Assembly: GCA_027922465.2 (NCBI GenBank)
Contig: BQMF02000433.1
Coordinates: forward strand, 186,001-250,000
Reading direction: 5' to 3'
Length of the DNA: 64,000 bases
Origin: Turritopsis dohrnii
Lineage: Eukaryota > Cnidaria > Hydrozoa > Anthoathecata > Oceaniidae
Shown here one piece after another: positions 36,633 through 47,003 of the stretch. Position 1 is the first letter of the stretch. Each line of letters begins with the position of its first letter. Under the pieces are notes generated by a model. The model had not been told where the DNA came from. It was given only the letters and a program-made list of their open reading frames with translations, and made no database searches. A program made the position numbers and the translations under genes.

Positions 36633-37021
36633 ATGGAAGCGCAAGGGGAAAACAATTATTTTGATGGTGAATTAGATGAAATTGTGGGAGTATTTGATAT
36701 CAAATTTCATGAAAGTAGTGATTTCTTTTCTGATGATGTAAGTAGCAAGTAGTTTTTTACGAAAAAAGCCGCAAATATCGTGATTTTGTGACTGTTTCTG
36801 TTTACATCTTATGTCCTTTTTTTCATATTCTTTTCACTTGATTAAGTAAGAGTAGATCCGAAAGAGGCTCTCTTTTGATATTTCGCCTTCCACATACACG
36901 AACTAACTATTTTTTAAAGATGCAAATGGGTAAATTCCAGTGTGACTTGTGTAACAAGAAATGCAAAAGTAAAGTTAGACTTGCTAGACATGTCCAGAAA
37001 AGTCATGTTCTCTTTGCTTAA
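36633..37021 (+). CDS. Small two-exon C2H2 zinc-finger protein inside the P-like element
   Basis: Exon 1 (36633-36737) starts at ATG and encodes an acidic stretch (MEAQGENNYFDGELDEI.. DFFSDD), ending at GAT|GTAAGT. The acceptor TTTTTAAAG at 36919 opens exon 2 (36920-37021), MQMGKFQCDLCNKKCKSK.. ending RHVQKSHVLFA and TAA. The finger is C-x2-C ... H-x4-H. Both exons are in phase 0. The product is about 69 residues, perhaps a DNA-binding accessory factor or a truncated capture. The splice pair is good but unproven. Confidence 0.5.
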
Positions 37022-37389
37022 AATTAAGAGAAACAATACAAATTTTAGCCAAAAGTAACTTGTATCCTCAAAATATGACTAGTGTCTACCATAATTTAAA
37101 TACAAACAATGAAATTCTTAAAAAAATAATAAACAGAGAGTGAACATGTTTAACAAGGGTGATTATGAAAAATTTTATTCATCAGTGACATATATTTCCA
37201 TATATATTTAAATATGGCTATTATCATGATAAGAATATAGCTGCCCATGCTACTACCCTTCTCTTAATGAAATTATGTGACACGATACTGCTGGTGCTGA
37301 TTCAAGCATGTGAAGGAAATTTTCCACCAGATTGCTGAAAACTGTGACACAGAAACTATAATTCCAGGAGAACACTGTACCTTGCACAT

Positions 37390-37800
37390 CACAGTAATTA
37401 CTTTGTAGTTTGCTTTAAGTCATCAATTACTAACTTTCTAAATCCTGGCTCTTGTTTTATAAGTTTTTGTATTCTCTGAGAGTTCTGAGACTTGGTAATC
37501 TGAGTATATTGCTATTTCTCAACTCTTCATAGGTTGATGGCGATTTCGTGTCTAATGATAACAATATCGAATAATCATTGAGTGGTAGTGAGCACCATTT
37601 GCAGAGCGTTGAAAGAGTTTTTGTTGCTGTTGCCAAAATAACTTCACAAATGGCATGATTTGACATGATATTGGCAAGATCATCACTCAGTTCATGATCA
37701 ATAACAATGCTGGATCTTTGTTATTTCTGACTCATGTCGTCCTGAAGTTGTTGTTGAAGCTGATTGCATTTGAGTCGTTGTTGTTGCAAAGATAGTTTGA
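37390..37800 (-). pseudogene. P/THAP9-like transposase fragment
   Basis: Reading down: a Gln-rich heptad region (IKLSLQQQRLKCNQLQQQLQ), a stop, VIDHELSDDLANIM, a degraded segment, then SPSTYEELRNSNILRLPSLR, TLREY and, after a frame shift, KLIKQEPGFRKLVIDDLK. The S-P-x-x-Y-x-x-L-R...LPS.RTLR.Y...PGF string is the conserved segment between the coiled coil and catalytic domain of P/THAP9-type transposases. The catalytic domain and THAP finger are missing. Confidence 0.6.
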
Positions 37801-37962
37801 TGCGTGCTGGTGAAGTGAAAGATATTGGATTTAGTAGGTTATATATAGATTCTTCTTGGACCTACTATGAAGGACTTTGGTTCTGAAGGGTGATGCATTC
37901 ATTTCATAACAACAACTTGGCTATCTGGTTTAATGAAATGTCACAAACATGTGTACGTGTGG

Positions 37963-38290
37963 TTAGGTTACACTCAAATGTGTAGCATGATGAGTGTTTG
38001 GGGATGGCATGCTGCAAAAGTTTAGCTATCAACAGTTTAGCATAATATAATCCAAGTGTATGAATGGTTTCTACCTGAAAATCATGTTATCTAAAACTTG
38101 GCAAAACAATCAGTAAGAAAAATTTCCATTGAAAATTTAATTGATTAGATTGAAAGTTTCAGAATTTGCACAGGTGTAAAAACAGCAGTTTTCAATTCTA
38201 AACTTTTGCAGCATGTCATCCCAAACACTCATCATGCTACACTGAAGCAAGTGAGAACCAACCATTAACACCATTTGAGTGTAACCAAAC
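37963..38290. repeat. Foldback element nested in the P-like element
   Basis: Two arms of about 60 bp are inverted copies: GGTTACACTCAAATG...GTAGCATGATGAGTG..GCAAAAGTTTA on the left, TAAACTTTTGCAGCATG...CACTCATCATGCTAC...CATTTGAGTGTAACC on the right. The right arm has a short extra segment near 38245-38270. About 170 bp of AT-rich sequence separates them. Confidence 0.75.
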
Positions 38291-38954
38291 AATAATTGTT
38301 ATTTGGTACTTTGGAATTAGTGTGTCCAGGCTTAATTTAAATAGTTTTATCTCCATTCAAGCTAATTTGCCAGTTTGTTGAGCATTGTAAACTAGAGATT
38401 TTATTAGTTACATCGGGAATACTTTCATAGCATATATTTGTTTTTGTTGTTTTTTTTGTTGTTTTTTTCTCTCATGTCTAAGTGCTTTAGTTTTCATGAA
38501 TGATTTTATGGGCATGTTGAGAGTTGCAAGATCGTTTGGTTTAGCTTCTTTCCAACATACAATTTTCCAGGAAATAAACAAATCCGTTGAAAAAATGAAA
38601 TTATAGATTTAATTTTATTTTTTCCTCTTTCACAACTATTGTATTTTAAAGTTCCTGTTTCATCATATTATGTACGCTTAATATTTAAAGAAAAAAAGAT
38701 TACGCAATTATTCATGTTTGTAGTATTTCAAAGTACATATATTTTTCGTATACTAGGATTCCATGAAGGAGAAATGTTGTTTTTTGGTTAGTAAGATTTT
38801 ATTTTTATACTCATTTCATTGCTATGAAATTTTACATGTGCAGGTTCACGATTAATTCTATTCAAATAAATCATACAAAAACATAATTCAATAGGCTTTT
38901 GTTAAATTAAACAAAGTCTCCTAACCATCTCTCTTCTATTAACTATGATGCACA

Positions 38955-39230
38955 CGAGATGACATCATTATTTGACAACAACTCGGGTTTATTTGATAAT
39001 ATGACATCAATCAAGGTTTCTGAATGACTCGTTACTCGTGTTGGTCTTTCGATCTTTTGACTAAAACCATTCAACGATAACAAATCTTTAAACGGTTTTT
39101 CGTGGTTAATGTCTAAATAATTACAGTTGATATCTCCGATAATTATGATCTCTTTGTTTTTCGATACATTTTTAATTTCGCTAGTATAGCGAAGTATTGG
39201 CATCGTCGTTCTATGTATCTCCGTGACATT
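38955..39230 (-). pseudogene. LINE 2 endonuclease, part 2
   Basis: Reads EIKNVSKNKEIIIIGDINCN (the GDxN loop), NGFSQKIERPTRVTSHSETL, IDVILSNKPELLSNNDVIS, the C-terminal half of an APE endonuclease. Continuation is across the P-like element into CALSDHDAICC. Upstream it is preceded by unrelated sequence belonging to the tandem-array insertion. Confidence 0.85.
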
Positions 39231-40059
39231 TTGGACGATCTCACTAAAGTAAATAATTGCATAAAAAAGCCATGTCCGCACACACCTTAGCAATAAAATC
39301 TTTTGCAGGCTGACTAACGGGCTAAACTTGGACCAAATTATGAAAGTTCTCCAATTTTCATAAAAATTTGCACAAAGCACAATTGAAAGGTGCTGATTTC
39401 GAAATTGACAGTCATTTTGTCAAATTTGGCCAAAATTGGGCAATTCGGGCCAAATTTGGACCAAATTATGAAAGTTTTCCAATTTTCATAAAAATTTGCA
39501 CAAATCACAATTGAAAGGTGTTGATTTCGAATTTGACAGTCATTTTGTCAAATTTGGCCAAAATTGGGCAATTCGGGCCAAATTTGGACCAAATTATGAA
39601 AGTTTTCCAATTTTCATAAAAATTTGCACAAATCACAATTGAAAGGTGTTGATTTCGAATTTGACAGTCATTTTGTCAAATTTGGCCAAAATTGGGCAAT
39701 TCGGGCCAAATTTGGACCAAATTATGAAAGTTCTCCAATTTTCATAAAAATTTGCACAAAGCACAATTGAAAGGTGCTGATTTCGAATTTGGCAGTCATT
39801 TTTTCAAATTTGCCTAAAATTTGGCAATTTGGCAATGCTATATTGAGAATGTTTTATAATTGTTGAGAGTAGATTTGTGTAATTGTGACACCGTCCTGAA
39901 GACTTTAAGCCAAATTTGAGACGAATAAGTTTTGATCTATTTATTTTGTATAATTGCGAGTTGAAATTCTGCTACCGTTATCAACTATTGTATCTCACAG
40001 TTCTATGAACAGTATATATTTGTTAGATATGTGAGAATGCAATATAGCGAAATTTTCGA
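39231..40059. other. Insertion into LINE 2 endonuclease containing the 128 bp array
   Basis: This segment separates the two endonuclease parts. The bases TTCGCTATA occur on the minus strand at both proposed edges (near 40050 and 39185), which could be a 9 bp target duplication. No matching terminal inverted repeats were found. Besides the tandem array nothing is recognised. Confidence 0.45.
39331..39842. repeat. 128 bp tandem repeat, 4 copies
   Basis: GACCAAATTATGAAAGTT begins at 39331, 39459, 39587 and 39715, an exact 128 bp period. Copies are nearly identical. Copies 1 and 4 share GTTCTCC, CAAAGCAC and GGTGCTG; copies 2 and 3 share GTTTTCC, CAAATCAC and GGTGTTG. The last copy decays after GGCAGTCATTTTTTC. 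Confidence 0.9.
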
Positions 40060-40620
40060 CTTCCAAGTCGTCTTGTTAATCTTTGATAATGTTTGATCAA
40101 AAATTTGAATATAATTTTTACACAAGTGTTTTGATGAACTTGGTGGGCGATATAAAATACATAAAAAATATGATTTTGTATATTTCGGCAAAACCTCCAA
40201 ACAAATGAGCTCTGTATTACCATTTTCCAGGTCTTCTCGTCTCAAATAATCAATACTTGTTTTCATATAAACTCCAACTCCGCCACCGTCTTTTTTACGG
40301 TCTTTTCTTTCGAAATTATATCCATCGATGTTCACAAGAGTTGTTGGTATGGGCTCCTTCAGTAAAGTTTCGGTGACACCAAAGATATCGAAGTCATTTT
40401 CTCGAACAAATAAAAATAACAAATCAATTTTTCCAACCAAACCACAAATATTCAAGTGACCGATACAAAATTTATTCTTCTTTGATGTAACAGCACTACA
40501 AAACTGTAGTAACACAAGTAAAACGAGCAGCCATGAAAAAGTGCGTCTGACCGCCATGATTGTTTGAAAATCGAAAACTTCTAAGAATGATAAAACAATC
40601 TTCGTGTAAGATTTTCCCAT
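40060..40620 (-). pseudogene. LINE 2 endonuclease, N-terminal part
   Basis: From ATG at 40620: a hydrophobic stretch FSWLLVLLVLLQFCSAV, then KFCIGHLNICGLVGKIDLL (catalytic Asn), FDIFGVTETLL (catalytic Glu), DGYNFERKDRKKDGGGVGVY and LCILYRPPSSSKHL. This is the start of an APE endonuclease. Residues after LSKINKT come from the insertion and end at a stop. The hydrophobic start may be leftover 5' sequence rather than a true signal peptide. Confidence 0.8.
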
Positions 40621-42942
40621 CGGGTATCGTTTCTTTTCAAAAACGAAGCAAGTGGCATTATTACGCGGTTTGAAAACGAGGTGACAACTACTGTGATGTA
40701 ATTTCGGAAAGGGTCTATTAAAAATTAAGAAACGGAAATGAAAGTTAGTGATGAATTTCTGACGGGCAGAAAGGAACTTTTAAAAATTAAACATGGTTAA
40801 ACAAAACTTAAATATGGTTCATTTTATTTTGGATACATGGAAATGGAAAACGTTCTATCAGAATGTTTTGATACTCGTTCGATTTCTATGTTCTAATCAA
40901 AATCATTTATTACAATATCCAACTTAGGTTCCTTTACAGTAACCGTGTTAAAAGATTTGAATGACTCAAGGATAGATAGGAAATCCGAGATTGCCGTCAT
41001 CGACATTTTTTTGTCATTGATTTTCGGTCAGTGAGTATCTGTACAACGCGGGAAATCGAGGTCAGGAAGGATTACCATCACCATGATGGTAGGAATAATA
41101 TCATCGTGTGTCTAAGGACTAAACAATATCATGTCTTCTATTTGTAACAACGTTTGGTCAGTATCGCGGTAAATAGAGGATTTTTGTGATAGAAATCCGT
41201 TCAGAAGTAGAACGGAGTTGTCGAGAATCTTAAAGAAATTCTTATGACAAAGCTTTTCAACCTCATTCAGAAAGAAAAAAATAGTGACTCGAAAACCTAC
41301 TCAAGATTAAACGAAATTTGAATACACTCTTCCCGAACTCTTTTTGCGTAAACATGAAAGCGAGGCGTCGAGCAGTAATAGCAGCGATGAGAGGAATGTT
41401 TAAATGATTTGTTATTTCGTGATATTAAACAAAAGATTCATATAATCAAAGAAAACACTAATGGTAATTCTCAAGATAACAACGACATCAGTTCCTGTTC
41501 TGTTTCATTCTGTTTTCTTAATCATCAGTATTCAACAACCTGGGGAAAGTCAGTTATTAAAGAACCTTCATTGTTCAGTGCCAAAGAAATTGAAAAGAAT
41601 CGTTTAGAAAGCGAGAAAACACCTGATATATCAATTATTAAAGCACTGGAAGAAATGTATATATTGCATCTTGTCCTGCTGTTACAAGTGCTTAAAGGGA
41701 AATTAAGCCTTAAAATTTCTTTTCTGATTTTGAGCATGAAATACTTCATTCATCCTAGAGGAACATCTTTTTATGTATAAAAGGTATTCCAAATGAAAAA
41801 AACTGCTAAAAAACAACTTAGTTAAATCGCCATTACAGCTTCCGTTATAAATATCATGACGTCACAGAGCGAATTTCATTTGCAGAAACATCAGACGTAG
41901 ACAGCACATGATGACATGTTTTTTACGCCTACATTCTAAAGATACGAGAAATGACTTCACAAAGATATTTATCGTTCATCAACATAACAATCTTAAACAT
42001 TAAGAAACAGCAAAATGTAAAATAAGTTTATCAATAGCGATTCAAGAAAAACAAAAACAGTCATACTGAAGATTTCATTTTTTATACATCTAAAATATAC
42101 ACATTTGTTCAAAAACTCACTTACGCACGTATACCTGCTATAAATCTAAAACAAAATACTTTTTAATAAAGTTTTTATTTCACAAAGAACACAAGAACTT
42201 TCATCAACACAAACAAAATATTGTAGTTTATGTAATCCTTACAAAAACAGCGATCGCGCTGTGACGTCAAAATTTCCATCGCAGAGCACTGCAATGGCGT
42301 CCGTTGTTAGATTCTAAATAACGAAAAACTGAGTATAATTATCATTTAAGATAATTTTTAATGATCACAGAACATTAATAAGACCTTTCTGCAGCTAATA
42401 TAAAAAGTTTTTGATAAAGGCTTAATTTCCCTTTAATGCAACCATGTAATGACAATTTTATTTGAATTTAGCAGATCAATCTTTTAACCAGCTTCAACCA
42501 GTTTCTGAAGAAACTGCCGTTCACATTATGTGAGAAGGGAATCTCCAGTACATTATATGACCAACGAAGAACTACAAATGAGGAACACCAAAATTAAGAG
42601 TTACTCCATCTCCAAGAACGTCTCCAAAATATAAATGAAAATATTGGTTTAGCTTCATGTGTACAGCATGTTAAACGTTTCCACTGATATACCTGTAGAG
42701 TTACAAAAGTGTTCTCCATTTTTATAAAAACTATTGTGTTTGTAAGAATTTGTTATTTTGTCTTAATCTTGAGTATGGTCATGTTGACCTGACACAAGCT
42801 AACTAGCTGAAAGAGTGACCTGTATATGTATGTGTGCACCAGGTTGGCACAACAACAGCTCAATAAAAATGGTCAGTATATTTAATAAATATTTGAGTTA
42901 TTAAGTTTTGAACTTTTTTTTTTTAAATTCTACAAACTTCAC
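40621..42942. other. Gene-free stretch 5' of LINE 2; BEL LTR-like sequence at its end
   Basis: No recognised gene; a frame at 41409-41780 has no motif. Around 42060-42190 the text TTGTTCAAAAACTCAC.TACGCA and CTGCTA...AATCTAAAA matches 14318-14405 in the Helitron terminal unit, so a related element fragment is probable. From 42942 downward on the minus strand a sequence starting TGTGAAGTTTG follows a purine tract and is probably the 3' LTR of the BEL remnant; its end is not identified. Confidence 0.45.
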
Positions 42943-42944
42943 AC

Positions 42945-42955
42945 TCCCCACCAAA
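42945..42955 (-). other. Polypurine tract next to BEL/Pao 3' LTR
   Basis: On the minus strand TTGGTGGGGAG is followed directly by TGTGAAG, the usual order of polypurine tract and LTR 5' end (TG). It lies 50 bp downstream of the stop of the element's last domain. Confidence 0.5.
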
Positions 42956-43006
42956 AAGGGAAATATTTAAATAATATAATTCATGTCGACATGTTTGGCC
43001 ATTACA

Positions 43007-45042
43007 CTAAGTTCCGTCATGAAATCGCATTCGTTTACTGGATTGGATAATGACTATTCCACGAACTGGTCGATTTGTTTCATGCATGACATCCTCACTG
43101 TCATTCTTGTACATTATTGACGCTTTTCGTGACAGCTTGTCTTCACGATACTCTAAACTCTTGACAATAACATACGTGTATCGATTTGATAATACAGAAT
43201 CCTGTTTCGTAAATAGAATGATATCACCAACACTGATGGAATCCCTATTGTACCAGTTTGATTGCTTCATTACCTTAGGTACATGCACCAAAACCCATAC
43301 TTCAAACCATGCATTTTAGATCTTTTGATTCTCCTTTAATATCAAACTTGGATTGTTACAGAAGATGACGCCATCAGGACATCGTTCATTGTTGCGACCT
43401 AGCAGTAAACGATTTGGTGTTATTAGGTCCAAGCATTCAAAGGAACCTGAAATGTCACCAATAGCGATGGATAAATTGTTGATCTGATTTGCAATGGTAG
43501 AACTGAGTGTTTCCTGTTGCAACAAGGACAAGCGATGGTTTTGGAGACCCTTCTCAATTGATTGATTGACTTCTTTGATATTGTGTTTGACTTTTCCATG
43601 CATATTACCTCCTTGCACAGGACATGTATCGAAATTGATGTACATATTCTTCATCACCGTTGATTTCAAATCATGATAGTCGACCTTCATTTCCTTGCAA
43701 CCTTTCACAAGTTGACCTCCCTCATCACACAATAAGCGTTTAGGGTCACAAGAAAATCTTGTGAATGCATTAATGAATGATGTTGTTGTATAGTCTTCCA
43801 TTAATTTTATTTTGACTGCGGATGTGGAACAACAGCAGAAGGCGATAAGCCATATTTTCACTGTAGTACGTTTGTGGCTTGGTGAATAGGATTGATATGG
43901 TCCTGACAGGTCCAACTGTGTAAAATTAAAAGCAAGGGCAAGGGTTAAATTGAAAGATGATATTGGTCCCATTGCCATCTCCACTATGAGTTTGGTGAGG
44001 TATCGGCATCTGTCACAGCTCTTTCGGATGTGTTTGACAAGAAATCTCCCTTCGATTACATGGACTTTCTTGAGAACATATCGATGAGTCGTTGTGATGC
44101 CACAGTGTTTAGCTGCAGGATGATTCCAGTGCATATCCATTGATATGCTGTATGCGATTGGAGAATATCTTTCGAGCAACGGTACACAGAACGAATCAGC
44201 GGACAGATCCTTCATTACATCGGTGAAGTTTCCAACAATGGATACAACTCTCCTAGGTGGTATTCGCCCAGTGTAAGTCAAGATGTCATTCTTTTCAGTG
44301 AATATCTTCTCATACTTTGATTTTGAAATGAAGTGACGAATCTCGAGTGATCCTTTTCTGCAGAAGGACATCTAGGCACTTTATATCTCTTCTTCTGTTA
44401 GAATGGTTGAATTGTCTTTGGATGATGAATTTTTCATATTCGTTCCATTAACTCCTTGACGAATAACATACGTCATGATTCTGATTATGACTGTAAAGCT
44501 ATGTTTCATCGGATCCAGCAAAAACTTGGAGAACTTGTATCTATTCTTCATCTTGTTCAGAATGATTTTTGGTGTGAACAATGTGTAATGCACTGAGGGA
44601 ATTAATTTTTCCTTTTCCACTTCTGAGAGTTGCTGTTCTGTTAGCTTCAGTTCATCAGCTGACTGGGTTGGAAACTCTGTGAATAGTAGATCCACCCAGG
44701 CTTTTCCATTGATCCACTCTGAGGATTGGTTGATATCTTTGACTTTTGCTCCTGGTCTTGTTCCAAGGTCAGCAATATTCTTTTTTGAATGAATGTATCA
44801 TCACTGATCTCTGGATGTAAAGCGATTGATTTCCAGAACACCGTTTCTAACACATTCCTTCAACCGCTTTTGATAGTTGCAAATCCAATGAAAAGCAATA
44901 TGACTGTCAATAAACTTCTTTGAAGAAGTTCACAAGACCTATAAATGATCGTCTCACTTGTGTACGTGTTGATCAGTGCTGCGTATAATTCGGCTCTTGC
45001 CAATGATACCTTCTGTACTGTCTCTATAAGTGAGAAGACCAA
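43007..45042 (-). pseudogene. BEL/Pao retrotransposon pol remnant (RNase H end, integrase, C-terminal domain)
   Basis: Reading down: ARAELYAALINTYTSETI (end of the RNase H region, 45042-44860), a degraded connector (44853-44381), then integrase (44371-43316) with the HWNHPAAKHCG...CDRCRYL zinc segment, DLSGPYQSYS (first Asp), LLCDEGGQLVKGC (second Asp) and HGKVKHNIKEVNQS. In that last motif Lys stands where the catalytic Glu is expected. The final part (43291-43007) is a VGDIILF..RPVRGIVII C-terminal domain typical of BEL/Pao. Frame changes and the lost Glu show it is dead. Gag and RT are missing. Confidence 0.75.
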
Positions 45043-45612
45043 TTCGAAAATGGTGCATTTGAAATCGAGTTGAAACCTCTTATACTTGAAAATAATTTTA
45101 TCTGGAGAGGAATTTGAAGAATAGTTAAAGTTAAAGTTGAGATTAGTTCATCTGAAACGAAATTCACCACGCTTAAGTAAGTTTTGTAAGTTGTCATTGT
45201 CGATAATTGACAGTTTTAATTGAGATAAACTATAATGTTTTGTAGCATGTACAGTGTGTATCAAAATCTCTTATCCACCAACTTTCAAGGCGCAAATTTT
45301 TAATCACATATTTCACAAGAAAGAGCTTTTCTTGCCCTATCCATTAATATAAAATGTTTGCCGAAATATTTGTTCTTCGAAAACATATTGAAGAAAAACT
45401 GACTTTTTAGAGTTTAATTAACCAAATCGTTGAGTTTTTTTGCAAATGTGATTCTGGGCAAGCTTAATCGTCGCCAATGCATCCAAAGGTGGCAGTAATA
45501 TATGAACTCACTGGAAAGATCTCTCCACTGGTTGCTGCAATGAATCTGGATCTTCAACAGCTAACCAGTACTCGGCTAATAGCTGAGGGAATATAAAAGT
45601 CCGGTTATATAA
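45043..45612. other. Gene-free stretch
   Basis: Nothing recognised apart from AT-rich sequence between the BEL remnant and the first of the CCCAG MITEs. Confidence 0.5.
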
Positions 45613-45733
45613 CCCAGTCAGATAATTTGTTGAAAAATCACTGCGAAGGAGTGCATTTCAATAGAAATATACACGCCATTTCAATAAAAATGCTCTTCGT
45701 TGCAGTGACGTTTTGACTATTTTACCCGCTGGG
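45613..45733. repeat. CCCAG-ended MITE, 121 bp, with AA target duplication
   Basis: Starts CCCAGTCAGATAATTTG, ends TTTTACCCGCTGGG, flanked by AA on both sides. The interior is palindromic: AAAAATCACTGCGAAGGAG against CTCTTCGTTGCAGTGACG. The CCCAG ends and 2 bp duplication match the 2.0 kb element at 33489-35512. Confidence 0.75.
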
Positions 45734-45803
45734 AACTATCGTCTTTATACGTAAAAACAATAGCTTTATATATTCCATGTTGATTTTTGCAAAACGTTAA
45801 TAA

Positions 45804-45915
45804 CCCAGCCGGCACAATTGTTAAAAAATCTCTCCGAAGTAGTGCATTTCTATAGAAATATACACACAATTTCAATAAAAGTGCTCTCCGTCGCAGTGGC
45901 TTTTTGACGTAATGC
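45804..45915. repeat. CCCAG-ended MITE, second copy
   Basis: Starts CCCAGCCGGCACAATTG, closest to the end of the 2.0 kb element at 33489, and has the same palindromic core (CTCTCCGAAGTAGTGC to GCTCTCCGTCGCAGTGG). The right terminus is lost after TTTTTGACG. Confidence 0.65.
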
Positions 45916-45978
45916 GTTTAAAATATTAATTGTGGAGTTATTATAATAACAAGAATAGTTTATTGAAATTTTATTTTC

Positions 45979-46081
45979 ATGCAGCATATAGAAACCGCTC
46001 CACAATTTACAAGCATATTCAATACGGAATTCTTTGTAATAATTGGTTTAGCTGTGGTTTCCATGCAACAAAATTACGCAG
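45979..46081 (+). CDS. Possible orphan first exon encoding a signal peptide
   Basis: An ATG at 45979 opens 34 codons containing FFVIIGLAVVSMQQNYA, a convincing signal-peptide core and cleavage region. It ends at GCAG|GTGAGT, a strong donor in phase 1. The Ly6 gene at 26229 also has a short signal-peptide exon ending in phase 1. I found no downstream exon with a matching acceptor before the P450 gene. It may be a truncated secreted-protein gene or an intact gene with a distant second exon; a second, closer Met (VSMQQ) is also possible. Confidence 0.3.
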
Positions 46082-46999
46082 GTGAGTGACATATTAAGTG
46101 CGCGCGCACATTCTAATTTCTCCATTTTTGCACATATAAGCACAAAATTTAAAAGTTTGAAAAGACATAGAGAAGAGTATATAAAACTACAAAGTTGGCT
46201 ATTCCTATAGATATTTTTAATTAGTTGGCTAATATTTTTGATCACAGAAAATCCAAGAAAGTAAAACATTTCACGTTCTCTTGATTATTGCATGTTCTGA
46301 CTTAGTACGCATGTTCAATAAATTACTTGATATTGATTTTCCCAACCGCTCCTGCAAATTGGTTGATTGGAACCAAGATTTACTAATTGCTAAATCATTC
46401 TTTGGTATATGTTAAACGGTAATGACGCTATTTACATCTCAGTAATTAAAAGTTTCAATGGTCTGCTTAGTAGGGATACACAAAAGAAATAACCTACATA
46501 ACAAATTGGTCAATTTGAGGAAAATCACTACGAAGGAGTACATTTTCTATAGAAGTAGGCATTGCTATTTCAATAAAAATGGTCCTTGTCGCAGTGATTT
46601 TTAGTCGATTTACCGATTGGGTACACTTATAGACGAACCAACTTGTTAATAACTACGTATACAATGACGTCGATGAAATGGTCAATTCGTCAATGTAAAC
46701 TAAATGTACACTAGAAATGTTCTCAAAAAGTTAAGCAACAGTACTACAAGCGTCTTGATAATTATAATTAGAAAATAAGTTCAGAGAAACAGATTAAACA
46801 AATTAAACTTGCCTTCATGGAAACCAGGCTTGTTACAGAATAAACATTGCAAATCTGTCTTCTGTCTTCTGAAGATCAGTGGAAGCTTCGTGTACTTTTG
46901 CAATAATTGTAAACACGTTTACTTATTGTGGAGTTTTTATACATTACCTAAATACACATTTGTTGTTGTGATTTATGGATTTTTTAAACTTTAAATTTT
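46082..46999. other. Gene-free stretch with third MITE copy
   Basis: Contains the third palindromic MITE (about 46503-46621). The short frame at 46809-46994 is cysteine-containing but has no acceptor or recognisable fold. Confidence 0.4.
46503..46621. repeat. CCCAG-type MITE, third copy
   Basis: The core GAAAATCACTACGAAGGAG pairs with TCCTTGTCGCAGTGATTTTT. The right end reads GATTTACCGATTGGG, a diverged CCCAATCGG terminus; the left end is diverged. Confidence 0.6.
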
Positions 47000-47003
47000 T
47001 TAA

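Larger units (their letters stand above)
36523..38947. mobile_element. P-like DNA element, 2.4 kb, with 7 bp target duplication
   Basis: Terminal inverted repeats start CATAGTTAATAGAAGAGA on both strands (36523 and 38947) with a 2 bp indel after that. The flanking direct repeat is ATGCACA (36516-36522 and 38948-38954), or 8 bp with one ambiguous base. Excision restores the LINE 2 endonuclease text. Inside are a small zinc-finger gene on + (36633-37021), a frame-broken piece of P/THAP9-like transposase on - (37390-37800) and a nested foldback (37963-38290). The 7-8 bp duplication and the transposase remnant together support the P superfamily. Confidence 0.75.
32470..40620 (-). mobile_element. 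LINE 2: APE-type non-LTR retrotransposon split by three insertions
   Basis: On the minus strand lie, in order, endonuclease part 1 (40620-40060), an insertion containing a 128 bp tandem array, endonuclease part 2 (39230-38955), a P-like element (38947-36523), connector and early RT (36522-35513), a CCCAG-ended DNA element (35512-33489), and late RT and C-terminus (33488-32470). The protein text joins across each gap (for example NNDVIS + CALSDHDAICC; FLEEKD + ILSQAQFGF). The RT is YADDT type. It belongs to the jockey/CR1-like LINEs in a broad sense. All insertions post-date the LINE. Confidence 0.85.

Noticed and set aside
39331..39842. CRISPR-like array
   Set aside because: The 128 bp units are contiguous with no unique spacers, and the genome is eukaryotic.
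41409..41780. 123-codon plus-strand frame
   Set aside because: No domain, no start context, low-complexity hydrophobic tail and surrounded by repeat DNA; not reported as a gene.
43050..43319. 89-codon plus-strand frame
   Set aside because: Antisense to the BEL/Pao C-terminal domain, which has clear family motifs on the other strand.
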